Source: Macrotis lagotis (lineage: Eukaryota; Chordata; Mammalia; Peramelemorphia; Peramelidae). Taken from it: DNA of 64,000 nt. A program made the position numbers and the translations under genes. Positions 1 through 11,120 of the stretch are shown piece by piece (position 1 is the stretch's first letter; every line of letters starts with the position of its first letter). Below the pieces are notes generated by a model, which was not told the DNA's origin, ran no database searches, and saw only the letters and a program-made list of their open reading frames with translations. The stretch lies in the NCBI RefSeq assembly GCF_037893015.1, contig NC_133658.1, positions 147,965,160 through 148,029,159 of the forward strand. Reading direction: 5' to 3'.

Positions 1-1830
1 GAACGTGTGATAGAGAAACATCAGTGATATTTCCTTGAGTTGCTCAATAATGGTATAAAAAAGTTTTTAAAAGAAATAAATTGCTTAATCCTTCAAATAA
101 AGGAGGAAAGAAAAATATGAGAGAACCTAAAAAATAAACCAAAAATATTTTTATAAAGTTAAAAAATAGAAAAGAAAGAAAATGTCTTTGGGAGCTAGAA
201 ATTACATATATATAATATACATATAAAATATTTCTATTTTATATACACATATACACATATACAATCCTGTTATCCACTGATGAACATCATGGCTCCCCCA
301 TACCTTAGTAAACAGTCTTCAGACTTTATGAATTGTGATGGTTGAAAACAAAATCACCTGATGCCATCTCTCTAATGATGAATGATAATGCCTTGGGAGG
401 TATTACCTAAGATGGTAGGTATGATTCTGAGGTGCCAGAGTCACCTCTTTGCCCTACTGAGACTTTGGAGGAGGCCTTGAGTGGACGCTCAAGGATCTGT
501 GGATTTATGGGATATTTAAGGTTCATAAAAAAAGGTTTACTGAAATAAATGAAAATCAAAATGAAATGAGTTGTTCCTGTAGGATCTTTCCAGCATAGAT
601 TTATTCTCACCAGGTCAATAGCTGGATGGGAGACTGAAGGCCAGAGCTATGATAAACAAGAGGTTAGTAAAGGCTCTTCCCAAGGAGAGAAAATTTAGAA
701 AACATCAGCATCTTCTCCAAGGTGACACTTCCTTCCCTGTCCAACTCCATCCTAACAATGGCAGCATGTCTCCCCCCCAACCTCCTTTGACAGACAAATT
801 TTCAATATTCAAGAAATCTTGACAGGGTCCAAGGTATACCGCCTCTTCCCTTCTTCCCCAGTTCTGTTTTGTCCTTTTTTTAGCAGCTTATAACCCTTGC
901 AGTGGCTCCAGGATTTGCTTCATCCTCTAAAGAACATAGCTTATATTGCACTTCACCCCTTACCCATACATCTTTATTAGTCCTTGGTCTATGTAAAAAT
1001 ATTTTTGTTATGGTTGTACTAGATACACTTCCTTCACTATCTCTTGTCTCTCTCTCTATCTTTGTATTTGTCTGCCTGTTTTCTGTTTCTATTTCTATAT
1101 CCTTTTCCCTTTTTTCCTTTACTCACTTTCTGCTTCTATCTCTCCCCATAACACCCCCACACACACACCTAGATAACAGTATAGATAGCATTTAAATTGA
1201 GTTTCTTGATGCAAGTCTTTTTTTTCTTATATAGTGATCCTCAATGAGCTCTTAAAATATTCATCTCACTAGGATAGTCAATGGCAGAAGATTAAAGTCA
1301 CTTGTCTGACAATAATTTCACATATTTTGAGGGTTATCAATAAAATATACTTGTATCATTCCTTCAAATTTTCATTCATTTTCCCTGAGTTCAGGTTCAT
1401 TTGTTTCATCTTAATATCTGCATGTAGTCCTGGGAACTTTCCACTAAAGTTGGTCTCTGGTGCCTCATTGTGGTATGGAAGTGACATTGGGTCCTCTGGT
1501 TTCATGCCAGATCTGGAAGGTTCTATCACACTACAAAGATTTTGAGTTTGGCTCATGAATGACCCACCATTTATCTGATTTTCCTTGAGTCAATGACTCT
1601 ACTTAGAGAGACTCCTCACAGAACCACTGGACACCAGCTGGTGAGTTTTGGGTCATTCTAATTCTTAAGGATACAAGCTGAAATTTGAGAAGAATATTCA
1701 TATAAAAGAAATTTCTTATTTCTTCTAAACATTGTAACACTATAAACAAATTTGCTAACCTAGGATGTGCCATAAAGATTAGTTTTCTACAATCTTCCAA
1801 TTCCATATCTTTAGACATGGCTAGATTAGG
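1..1830. other. Unassigned intergenic sequence
   Basis: AT-rich DNA with a TA/CA-rich patch at 205-262 and a pyrimidine-rich patch at 1045-1180. The short frames show no family resemblance. I see no gene or identifiable repeat. Confidence 0.5.
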
Positions 1831-1834
1831 TTTG

Positions 1835-1931
1835 CCTTAGTTCTATTTGCTGAGCTGCTCTTTCCCATTCATTCTCTAGTCCAGGAAGGACATCCAGACT
1901 CAGGTTTGTCAACCCTTGTTCTCTCTTAAGA
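1835..1931 (+). repeat. Direct repeat copy A (about 95 bp)
   Basis: It matches 3327-3421 at roughly 90% or better, both running from TTCTATTTGCTGAGCTGCTC to TTGTTCTCTCTTA. The two copies flank 1.4 kb that contains the SHISA5 pseudogene. I cannot assign it to a family. Confidence 0.8.
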
Positions 1932-2135
1932 GTAGAATCTGAATTGGATGTTCCTTTCAATATCTTCCCTCAATTCTGATGGGAAATGATATAGGTGTGG
2001 CCAAATGCTGCTTATGCTCCAACTCCAACTCTGGTTCTGATCCTGGTCCCACAAAGGGAACAGAGCATCAATAGAGAATGAAGAAAAACATGAGAAAATG
2101 GCATTTGATGATGACTGATCAAAATCCCCCACCAG

Positions 2136-2735
2136 GTTTCAGGACATTCATAGGCATTGGAGTCATCATCTTTGTGCTCACTGTGCTCACCATCATCCTG
2201 TGTTTAATGTATTTCTGCTACTGTTTATATAAGATCTGCTGAAGACCTGCAGTAATGTCCACTTTGAGTGTTTTGGTCCACTCTGCATACCCATAGCAGC
2301 AAGGTGTGTTACCTGATTATCCTGGCCCCATGTACCAAGGCTGCCAACCTATGCCTGTCCAGCCAGTTGCACCTTATCCAACCCAATTTCTTCCACCCTA
2401 CCCTGACCAGTCAATTGGACCCTTCTGCCTGCCACGAGACTCAGTTTGTAGATGCTAGAGTACCATATTCTATCAACCAACTTCCCTACATACCTGCCTA
2501 TATGAAGCCTCTAAAGACTACTTATTGCACAGTGTCGGAATTCTTCCCTGAAGACTCCTCTCCCTCCTTTCCTCCACTTCTTGCTTGTCAGTGTTTGAGT
2601 ATGTGGGATTGTGTGTTTATGTCATGCTCTCTATTTCCTCACAATATATGGACTGGGATGAGCAACATTTCTTAAAAATTTCCTCAGATCATTTTGGAAA
2701 ATAAATTGGAGTGACTTTTGCCAAATTACAGGAAA
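2136..2735 (+). pseudogene. SHISA5: SHISA5 (scotin) processed pseudogene, 5'-truncated
   Basis: Translating in shifting frames gives the scotin transmembrane segment followed by CLYKIC, then the Pro/Tyr-rich tail: [27 protein letters not shown] and PYIPAYMKP. These match SHISA5 CLYKICRRP, YPGPTYQG, APYPTQYPPPY and PYNPAYM. The tail runs across what are exon boundaries in the parent gene, so it looks retrotransposed. A stop follows the transmembrane segment (TGA after KIC) and there are more stops and frameshifts, so it cannot encode scotin. The signal peptide and Cys-rich N-terminus are missing. An AATAAA near 2700 and a short A-run near 2733 may mark the 3' end. The parent protein is a p53-induced ER protein; nothing suggests function here. 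Confidence 0.85.
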
Positions 2736-3326
2736 AAAAGAAGAGACTTTTGAAATCAGCATTAGGGCAGTGCTTGAAGGACAATCATGAGACACATATT
2801 AAAAGAAATACATGAAAGTAGCCCTTATCAACACGTGGCTTTTCACCATATCATGAGTTGCCTTCTTTGACTTGAAGCCCAGAAGAGGTGCTCCATCCTG
2901 GTGCTAGTTCCTGAAGGTCTCACAGTCTTCCATAGTAGCCTGCTGCTCAGAGGGCAGAGAGCAGCAACATCACAACCAGCAGAAAAAGTGGTCACTGATT
3001 TTGGATCTGTGACCTTGGCAATTTTAGGATATTTCTTTAAAATTCTCATCAGCTCTCTACTGGCCAAAAGATATTTTCAGATAAAACAGCATAATTCACT
3101 CTGTGTTCCTGAGGATCTCAGGGTCCCTCCTAAAGTCTAGATTTTCCCCCATTCTCCATGTGGAAAGAAGAGTAGATGGGAACGAAATGCTCTTCACTTC
3201 TGAGAGGAATTTGGAGTCAACCAGGAGTGTTCTTGGATGGGGGAGGGGGTGAAACCCCTTGTATCAGAGGCTTGACTTATTGTTCCTCCTTCTCTCAGAG
3301 AGAGGAGAGAAGATGGATGCTAGTTC

Positions 3327-3421
3327 TGCCTCAGTTCTATTTGCTGAGCTGCTCTCTCCCATTCATTCTCTTGTTAGGAAGGACATTCAGACTCAGGTTT
3401 GTCAACCCTTGTTCTCTCTTA
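3327..3421 (+). repeat. Direct repeat copy B (about 95 bp)
   Basis: Same orientation as copy A at 1835-1931, with a few substitutions and a small indel. The flanks differ on both sides. Confidence 0.8.
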
Positions 3422-4430
3422 ATTTTTTAAAAACTTTATCAAAGTATTGGTGATGGTTGTGACCTGTGTTTTCTTCCTGAGGTAAGAGATCTTGATGACA
3501 TTTAAGCTGCAAGTAGTATATACTCAGATTTGCCCATGTGGGTGGGGTTTAGGATAGATAGGGGAGAAGTAGAGAAAGAGGACCAAGGAGAAATGAAGCA
3601 ACTAAATTGCCTATCCATTCCTTCCTTATTCTCCTGTAATTTGAGGGGAATTGGTTAAGATGGTTTTTAAGAGTACTTTCCAACTTCAAAATTCTATGAC
3701 CTATGGTCCCTTTCTCTTCAGTTAAACACCTCCTTCCTCTCCTAAAATCCCAAAGGAGAAGGGTTAGAAGGAATGGTATTGAGAACTGATTATAGGTTGC
3801 ATGGGTGCTGTCTGGAAGCGGGGATGGGTATTTGGTTTTAGAGTACAGGACTTTTCTGGTCACTTTGGCTACACTCTCTCATTTGTAGTCTATTGCTTCT
3901 GTGTGTTCTATGAAGATTCCTCTTTGGGCAGAGCTCCTATTTGTAATAACTTATGGATTTTTGGTGGGGGGGGGGAAGAAGTTGAGTGACCCCCAGGATG
4001 AATAATAGAACAGTATTAAGTCTTCCATGTTATTTTTTCATTCCTGATCACAAGCAGACATGGGGAAAAACCACCAGGGATTCATTTGTCTCTAATTCAG
4101 AATTTTGCCAGAAGAATTCCTTGGGGGAAAAGATGATGGAAATGGATGGGATATAATTTCTTAATAACTGTAAACCTTTTGGGAGGGGAAAGCAAGGGAG
4201 TAGACTCTGAAAGTAGGGAGGGGGCTGATTTTGACTCCTTCCAAAGATTTCTGTGTTGACTGCCTGGCATAGCTTCCTGTTCATGTGGTGGTCATTGAAG
4301 TCAATGAATGTTCTGTGTGCAAAAGGGCTGCAGGATTGGCCTTGTGATTGGGGACATATTGCATAAGGAGAGTTTATTATATAAATGAAACTATGGGTAT
4401 TCCATGAAATTGTAATCTGAGAGCCAGCAT
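3422..4430. other. Unassigned intergenic sequence
   Basis: It has a G-run near 3964-3975 and scattered short frames. I recognise no repeat or gene. Confidence 0.45.
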
Positions 4431-4432
4431 GC

Positions 4433-4665
4433 ATATTGTAGTGGAAAGAGCACTGGACTTTGGAGTCAGAAGATATAGATTTGATTTCCAAGTTCTACCA
4501 ATTACTAGCAGTATAATTTTAGGAAAAAGTTGCTTAGTCTCTCTGAGACTCATTTCCCTTACCTATAATACAGGGACACTATAACACAGAGTTGTGTGTG
4601 TGAAGGAGGGAGTAATCCATTGGGGGGGAACACATGTCAAATACAGAAGTATTCTATAAATGTAA
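4433..4665 (+). repeat. MIR/CORE-SINE
   Basis: AGTGGAAAGAGCACTGGACT, a TTGGAGTCAGA start and the later CTCTGAGACTCATTTCCC follow the MIR head and core in order. Confidence 0.8.
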
Positions 4666-4734
4666 AAGGAAAAACACTTTCTAATAACTTATCATGGCAT
4701 AGATTTGGCGTTGCTTTTAAAATGAGATTGTTGG

Positions 4735-4832
4735 AAGACTGAGACTGTGTTTTTGTCTTTCTTTTGTACTATCTCTAGAATCTCATGCTGACATATAGAA
4801 TTCATTTAATAAATACTTGCCAACTGATTGAC
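4735..4832 (+). repeat. L2-type LINE 3' end
   Basis: GACTGTGTTTTTGTCTTTC followed by TTCATTTAATAAATACTTGC matches the mammalian L2-class 3' terminus. Confidence 0.6.
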
Positions 4833-4959
4833 TAGAGGTTTTGTTTTAAAAGTTTATTGATAGCTACTATAGTTTTTATATAATCTTAATTTCCAATTTT
4901 CCATCTTCTTTCTACTATCCAGCAATACAACCTTTGTAACAAATACTTTTAAAAGCAGT

Positions 4960-5335
4960 CTAGCAAAAACAGCCACACAACAACTAACATGGATCTATGC
5001 TTAACATGATTATCCATGTGTGGACCATGTCAAATTGCTTTCTGTTGGGGGGGGGGGGAGGAGTGAGGGTGAGGAGGGAAGGAGGGAGAAAAATGTACAA
5101 CTTAAAACCTTTTTTAAAAAATGATTATTGAGGGGCGGCTAGGTGGTGTAGTGGATAAAGCACTGGCCTTGGAGTCAGGAGTACCTGGGTTCAAATCCAG
5201 TCTCAGACACTTAATAATTACCTAGCTGTGTGGCCTTGGGCAAGCCACTTAACCCTGTTTGCCTTGCAAAAACCTTAAAAAAATGATTATTGAAAGCCAC
5301 TGTTGCTTGTAGTTGGAAAAATAAATAAATAAATA
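4960..5335 (+). repeat. L1 3' end, split by a SINE
   Basis: AACATGATTATCCATGTG, CAAATTGCTTTCTG, a G-run, then GTTGGAAAAATAAATAAATA form the usual marsupial L1 3' UTR. The SINE at 5132-5279 interrupts it. Confidence 0.6.
5132..5279 (+). repeat. tRNA-derived marsupial SINE
   Basis: A-box-like start GGCTAGGTGGTGTAGTGGAT, B-box-like GGGTTCAAATC, and the TTAATAATTACCTAGCTGTG core. It is flanked by a duplication AAAAAATGATTATTGA on both sides. Confidence 0.93.
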
Positions 5336-5394
5336 GAAATTTTAAACGTCACCTATCAATGAACACTGACAGCATATGAAATATTTGACATCTT

Positions 5395-5945
5395 TTGCAC
5401 TCAACTTCTGCAAACCAGGGAAATGTATCTTCTCAATTCTATCAAGAACTAAGCTTGATCCTTATAATTACAGTTTTGATCTTTAATCATTTCTATCTGT
5501 ATCTTTGTAATGGAGTACATTTCTTCCTAGTTTCTTTGCTTTGTATCAGTTCATATAAATTTCTGTATGCTTCTCTGAATTCTTCAAGTCATTATTTCTT
5601 AAAATGAAGCACTACAATCATAAACTAAGGTTGGGTGGGTTTTTAAATATAATTTCACGTTTTTTCTAAAGTGGTTGGACCAATGGGCAGCTCCATATCT
5701 ATGTCCACATCTATCAGAATGTTTGTCTTCCTAAGGTCTTTACAATACTCTTTCCAACTTTTCCTATTGTTGTTAATTTGCTAGATATAAGATAAAATAT
5801 CTGAATTGTTTCCATTTGAAATCTCCAAGTTATTAGTCATTTGAGGTAATATTTTCTATGGTAGTTAGTAATTTGAATTCTTCTTTTGAGAAATAGTTAT
5901 TCATCACCTTAGATCATTTATTTATTGGGAAATGATTCCTATTGA
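5395..5945 (-). repeat. L1 fragment, older
   Basis: On the minus strand it parallels the L1 ORF2 end and 3' region, with recognisable stretches such as CATCAGTTCATRTAA-like and AATTTGAATTCTTCTTTTGA. It is diverged. Confidence 0.5.
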
Positions 5946-6356
5946 CCCTGAATTTTCAAAGGCTTTGTCAGTGAAGTGCAAACTCTGCCAAGTCTTACCA
6001 AAGTGAAATGATTTTGAGTATGGGTCTGCTGCTAGTGATGATCTGTGTTCAGAAATGCTCATCATCTGACTAATCATGGGGTAGTATGATTTTTATTCAC
6101 AGAAATCCTTGTGAAGCACAGGCTAAATTACTGTGTGTATGTTTGCATGCATGTGTGTGTATGTGCATGTGTATGATTGTGTTAGAAGCTGCCCTGATAG
6201 GAGGAACAACATAAAAAAGGGATGAGGGAACAAGATCTATGGAGCAATAACAGAAATTTTCTATAAGTAATTCAAATTTAGTACTTTAGAAACAATAATT
6301 GAATGAAGAACATAATAGGATTAAAGAAGGATTAAATAATTAAAAAGAAGGAAGGA

Positions 6357-6510
6357 GAGCAGCTAGGTGGTGCAAATGGATAGAGCACTGGCCCTGGAGT
6401 CAGGAGTACCTGAGTTCAAATCCTGATTCAGAGACTTAATAATTACCTAGCTATGTGACCTTGGGCAAGTCACTTAATCCCATTGTCTTGCAAAAAACAA
6501 AAAAAAAAGA
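6357..6510 (+). repeat. tRNA-derived marsupial SINE
   Basis: Full consensus order from CAGCTAGGTGGTGCAAATGG to CTTGCAAAAAAC. The target duplication AAAAAGAAGGAAGG flanks it. The tail merges into a GGGA repeat. Confidence 0.92.
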
Positions 6511-6522
6511 AAAAAAAGAAGG

Positions 6523-6560
6523 AAGGGAGGGAGGGAGGGAGGGAGGGAGGGAGGAAGAGA
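6523..6560. repeat. (GGGA)n microsatellite
   Basis: About eight GGGA units directly after the SINE tail and its target duplication. Confidence 0.9.
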
Positions 6561-6589
6561 AGAAGAAAAGAAACAATTACAGAAAAACC

Positions 6590-6725
6590 TACTTAATACT
6601 ATGTGCTAGGCTCTGATCTAAGTGCTTTGCAAATATATCATTTGATCCTTCCAACAACCCTGGGAAGTAGGTAGTATTATTAATTCCCATTTTAAAGTTA
6701 AAAAACTGAGCCTAATAGAAATTAT
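6590..6725 (-). repeat. MIR/CORE-SINE
   Basis: On the plus strand AAGTGCTTTGCAAATATATC, then CAACAACCCTGGGAAGTAGG: the reverse of the MIR core and tail. Confidence 0.75.
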
Positions 6726-6921
6726 AGATAAATAAGTACCATAAATCAAAGAACAAAAGTTTTTAATAGAATTGGAAGAAAATTACTAAAGAAAACAAAG
6801 TAAAAGAAATTCTTTTTAGAAAATGGTATGGAAAATAGAAGGTAGGGGTAACAAAACAAAAGAAGTTAGAAAAAGGGGGGAAGATTTTGAATGAACATTA
6901 TATATAAATATTTATAGTATT

Positions 6922-7072
6922 GAGGCAGCTAGATGGTGCAGTAGATAGAACACCAACACTGGAGTCAGGAGGACCTGAGTTCAAATTTGAATTCAGTCAC
7001 TTAGTAATTGCCTAATTGTATGACCTTGAGCAAATCAGTCTTAACCCCATTGCCTTAAATAAAATTAAAAAA
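6922..7072 (+). repeat. tRNA-derived marsupial SINE, older copy
   Basis: GAGGCAGCTAGATGGTGCAG start and GGACCTGAGTTCAAA B box. Flanked by ATATTTATAGTATT / ATATTTATGGTATT duplications that differ by one base. Confidence 0.9.
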
Positions 7073-7141
7073 ATATTTATGGTATTTGTATAATGCTTCT
7101 TGTAGCTCTAGCATTTATATAACTCTTAGTTTTGCAAAGAA

Positions 7142-7320
7142 TTTTTTTTAGATTTTATTTATTTTGTATTTTACAATATTCCCCCTTATCTTGCTTCCCT
7201 CGACCCCCCCACCCCCCACAAAAAGGCACTCTGTTAGTCTTTACATTGTTTCCAAGGTATGCATTGATCTAAGCTGAACGTGATGAGAGAGAAATCATAT
7301 CCTTAAGGAAGAACTATAAA
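7142..7320 (-). repeat. L1 3' terminal fragment (about 180 bp)
   Basis: Its reverse complement matches the L1 3' end seen at 13180-13375: the CTCTCATCAC block, CAATGTAAAGACTAACAG-like block, C/G-run and AATAAAATCT-like end. TTTGCAAAGAAT / TTTGAAAGAAT may be the target duplication. Confidence 0.85.
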
Positions 7321-7356
7321 GTATTTGAAAGAATTTTTTTTAAAAATATCATTTCA

Positions 7357-7509
7357 GGACAGCTAGGTGGCACAGTGGATAGGGCACCGGCCTTGGGGTC
7401 AGGAGTACCTGAGTTCAAATCTGACCTCAGACACTTAATAATTACCTAGCTGTGTGGCCTTGGGCAAGCCACTTAACCCCATTTGCCTTGCAAAAAACCT
7501 AAAAAATAT
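7357..7509 (+). repeat. tRNA-derived marsupial SINE
   Basis: Near-consensus copy with ATATCATTTCA target duplications at 7346 and 7510. Confidence 0.94.
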
Positions 7510-8009
7510 ATATCATTTCATTTTCTCTTCACAACAACCCTGGGAGGTAAATGCTTTTATTACTTCAATTTCACAGACGAGGAAACTGAGGTTGAGAAAT
7601 TAAGTGAGTTTCCACAGATAGGAAGTGTCTAAGGTAGTATTCAAGCTTAGGTGCTTCTAACTTCAGGTCTGGTGCTCTAATCCCTTCCCCCTCTTATTTA
7701 ACTAAGAGGAGAAAAAAAGGAGAAAAAGAAAGAAACAATTTCATGATGTGTTCCCAATGAAGCAAGAATAGACGTCGCTTGAGTCTCTTGCCTCCCCAAC
7801 CTCATCTCCAAGAGAGACTCTGATTTCTGCCAAAAAGGGTCAGAGGTTGACCTCTACATTCTCCTAAGAGAGGAGTACTGTCTATAACTGTATCTATCTG
7901 TTTTCTTAAATACTGTTAGTCTAAGGAAAATAAATTTAAGGTTCCAACTAAACTGATTGCTGCCCATTATTAGGGAAAGAAGAACCTCAACCTAAAAAAA
8001 AAAGAAAAA

Positions 8010-8155
8010 TGGGTTTTTGCAAGGGAAATGGGGTTAAGTGGCTTGCCCAAGGCCACACAGCTAGGTAATTATTAAGTGTCTGAGACCGGATTTGAACCCA
8101 GGTACTCCTGACTCTAGGGCCGGTGCTCTATCCACTGTACCACCTAGCCACCCCC
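8010..8155 (-). repeat. tRNA-derived marsupial SINE
   Basis: Reverse complement of the consensus, from GGTTTTTGCAAGG to CACCTAGCCACCCC. Confidence 0.93.
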
Positions 8156-8159
8156 AGGC

Positions 8160-8870
8160 AATAGCAATTGAAGGATTCTCCCATTGGGAATGTGATAACT
8201 CAACCAAGAGAAAGATTCCCAGATCTCACACAAGGAGAAAATTTCCTAAAGTCTCTAATATAACATGCTGAATGCAAGGATACGAAAGAGATTGCCAATT
8301 TCTCTCATGTCATCTTCTCCCCATAGTTTTACCATTTCTTCAGCAACCTGAAAATAGGTTGACAACATAAATTTGTCTTCTTTCCATCATTGTCAATTCT
8401 GCCACACCCCTTCCACTGGACATTTGTTTTTACCAATGAGGAAAGAGTCCCACACAAATGGCTTTTGTGCTTGGGTTATATTTATAAAAGGAAAGCATCT
8501 GCCCTGGTGGAGAGAATATCAATTCCAAGGCAATAGGTTAAACCCATTATTTTATTTTGACTCAAATGTATCAGATGAGTTCTAAGGCTGCTTCTAACTC
8601 TGAGGTTCTGTAGCTCCATGAAGATGAAAGGCTTAATGGTAACCACTAGGATTGTATGTTGGTGCTTTTGTTTAACAGCAATGTGTAGTTTTCTCTCATT
8701 CACAAAAATAAAAACTGATTATTCCAATCCCCAGGAAAGGAAAAGCAAACTACTTAGAAGCCTTGATGATTCAGCCTTCAAAGCCACATTTGATATCTAA
8801 ATGTAGGGAAGTCAGTTTTTATTTTTCATTTTTTCCCCTTACCTTAAGACTTAAAGCTACTTAATGCCAA
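8160..8870. other. Unassigned intergenic sequence
   Basis: Several 60-73 residue frames on both strands show no motif or family. I see no repeat. Confidence 0.4.
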
Positions 8871-8879
8871 ACTCAGATC

Positions 8880-9290
8880 TTCCTCTGTAATTCATTTCCA
8901 TGGTTTCTTGATCTGCTCTTTAAAGCCAGGCAGAACAAGGGTAATTCCCTTGCAACACAATAGTTTTTCAAATATTTGAATTTGCCTATCCCATCTCACC
9001 ATAGTTTTTCCATTTCCTAGACAAATCCCTACAAATTTATCTCTACAATTTATCAAGGCCCTTTGTATACTGGTGTCTCCAAACTGAACACAGAATACTC
9101 AATATGATATGACCAAGCTAGAGTACCATTTGTTTCCTTCTCTGCCTCTGGACAATGTGCTTTTATTAATATAGTCTAAATTTGCATTAACTTTTTAATC
9201 CTATCATATCATGTTGTCTACTCAAATTGAAGTTCACTAAAATTCTCAGATCTTTTCTGCTTCCAAGATACCCCATCTTTAATTATCCTA
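8880..9290 (-). repeat. CR1/L3-class LINE relic
   Basis: Plus-strand phrases such as CAAACTGAACACAGAATACTC, TTTGCATTAACTTTTT and TCTCAGATCTTTTC follow the antisense of the CR1/L3 reverse transcriptase C-terminal part. A second relic of the same region is at 37260-37660. Confidence 0.6.
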
Positions 9291-10060
9291 GTGCTAGTTG
9301 TTCCTTGTTCTCTTACCCGGCCTCACTGAGTCAGAAGGAATTGGTATACTCCCTGCTCTCCATAGCCATTTCCCTTCACTCCCTTCCATGAATTTCAGTT
9401 ACTCTCCCTATTTTCTTAGCCCCTCATTCCTTGTCTTCCCTCACTTTCTTCCCTTCACTTTCATTACAGCTGACCATTTGATCTATCCATTCCCATCCAT
9501 ACTTTAATCATTTTTCCCCTTATCTTACTACTGTTCACATGCAATCAATCTCTCCTCTTCTATTGCCCCAATATTTTCTCCCTTTTTTCCTTCCTCTATG
9601 CTTCTGAAGAAAGACTTGTCTTTGTATTAATGAAATTCAGCACAAATTCATGTTATCTAATCACATTTGGGCCCTATTGTATTTCTTCCATAATCATTGT
9701 CCTCCTTTCAGTAATATTCTAAATCTTTTCTGAAAACTTGTGTTTCAGTTTCCTCCACCTGCCTCTCAAATAGCCTTTGACTCCACCCTCAGAGAGACAG
9801 AAAACCAAGTTGTTGTCCTCTGAGAGTCAATGAAGGCAGCTATACCAAGAAAATGGAAACCATTAAATGTTCCATTTCTGCCATATCACTGCCCCTTTAT
9901 CTTTCCTGACCATTCTTCCTTTACTTTAATCTTCAAAGTCTTACAGACACTAACCTCTCTACTTGTATTCTTGATCCTATGCTCCTATAATTTTGACACA
10001 TTGCTCATCTCCATTCCTCTCATTTTCAGTGTCTCCTAATCTATGATTACACTAACTCAA
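9290..10060 (+). repeat. Pyrimidine-rich stretch, possibly an L2 relic
   Basis: Unusually C/T-rich over 750 bp, with phrases like TGCTTCTGAAGAAAGACTTG that occur in L2-class elements. Too diverged for a firm call. Confidence 0.3.
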
Positions 10061-10342
10061 GTTTTCTGGGTTCATACTCTATCCATCATATCTCTCCCCT
10101 GGAGGCTTTGCCACCAAGAATAATTTCTAAGCTCTTCCATAACTCTCTTAGAAAACCCTTGCAGTTGGTTGAAAGCAAGTAATTTCCTATGAGATGATTA
10201 TGTTTAGTTCATTGGGAAGCCTGTAACCCTTCAACCAATATATTTTTTAAAGTTTCTTTGAGTACACTAAGGGCAGATATCTTGCGCCCAAGGTCAAATG
10301 ATAGTTTCAATTGAGCAAAATACCCAGGGGAAATCTCTGTTT

Positions 10343-10525
10343 CAGGATTTCTTAAACTTTTGTACAGTATGTCACAGAACCCTTTGTTGCTTTGGTAAAC
10401 TCTATGAACTCCTTCTTAGAATGATGTTTTTAAATGCTTGAAAGTAAATACAGGGTTACAAAGGAAATCATTTATATTGAAATATAGTTATATTTACATT
10501 CACATACTTAGATTAAGAACCTCTG
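10343..10525 (-). mobile_element. MITE-like element with terminal inverted repeats
   Basis: Ends CAGGATTTCTTAAACT and GATTAAGAACCTCTG are imperfect inverted repeats. The interior (TATGTCACAGAACCC, GTAAACTCTATGAACTCC) matches a repeat also present at 23595-23722. Likely a short non-autonomous DNA transposon; family not named. Confidence 0.55.
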
Positions 10526-10529
10526 CTCT

Positions 10530-11004
10530 ACCCTGACTGTACAACTTCTTGAGATGTTCCATAAATTCTGGGAGAGGGGAAATGAAACTGTTTGTCCCCC
10601 TCCCTCTACATAGAACTATCTATAATTGGATTTTAGCAGAGCATTCTCAGTCAAAGATCATGGATCCTATCTCCCACTACAAGAACTTCTGGCCCCAATA
10701 TTCTCATAAATGCTGCTAAAGGGAACTTACAATAAAATTATACATATTTATATACCTGTCTGATAGATAGATAGACAAAGAGATAGAGCATTAATTATGT
10801 TCTTACATTACGCTAGGGATACAGAGATAAGAGAGCAAGACATTACTTCACTTCATGAAACTTAGATCTAGTGGAGAGAGGTGATAATAGAAATTAGGGA
10901 GACCTATAGAAAGCCTGGACTAGAGTCTGATGGAAACTATATCCTGCCATGGTTAATAATACTGACTGAATAATAATGGGATCTGATAGTAACCTGGCTA
11001 ATGA
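10530..11004. other. Mostly unassigned sequence with a weak old repeat
   Basis: 10790-10880 (GTTCTTACATTACGCTAGGG onward) faintly resembles the old repeat family seen at 26600 and 31725. Nothing else is recognised. Confidence 0.35.
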
Positions 11005-11120
11005 AATGAGGGATTTATTTTTTTAATTTATGGAATAAAACAAGCATTTTCATAAGATAATATAACAAAAAGAAGATTGCACATGAAACTGCAAATCCAT
11101 TACATAAAAATTGCTAAATA
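11005..11120. repeat. Interspersed repeat, copy 1
   Basis: AATTTATGGAATAAAACAAG and GATTGCACATGAAACTGC recur at 32450-32560 with few differences. Family unnamed, perhaps an L1 3' variant. Confidence 0.6.

Larger units (their letters stand above)
7085..7690 (-). repeat. MIR/CORE-SINE interrupted twice
   Basis: The halves AGCATTTATATAACTCTTAG and CAACAACCCTGGGAGGTAAA...GAGGAAACTGAGG are one reversed CORE-SINE. It is split by an L1 3' end (7142-7320) and a SINE (7357-7509). Confidence 0.75.

Noticed and set aside
2268-2675. 135-residue plus-strand frame
   Set aside because: It is an out-of-frame reading of the SHISA5 pseudogene.
4048-4491. 147-residue minus-strand frame
   Set aside because: It ends in a MIR and has no recognisable motif or splice context.
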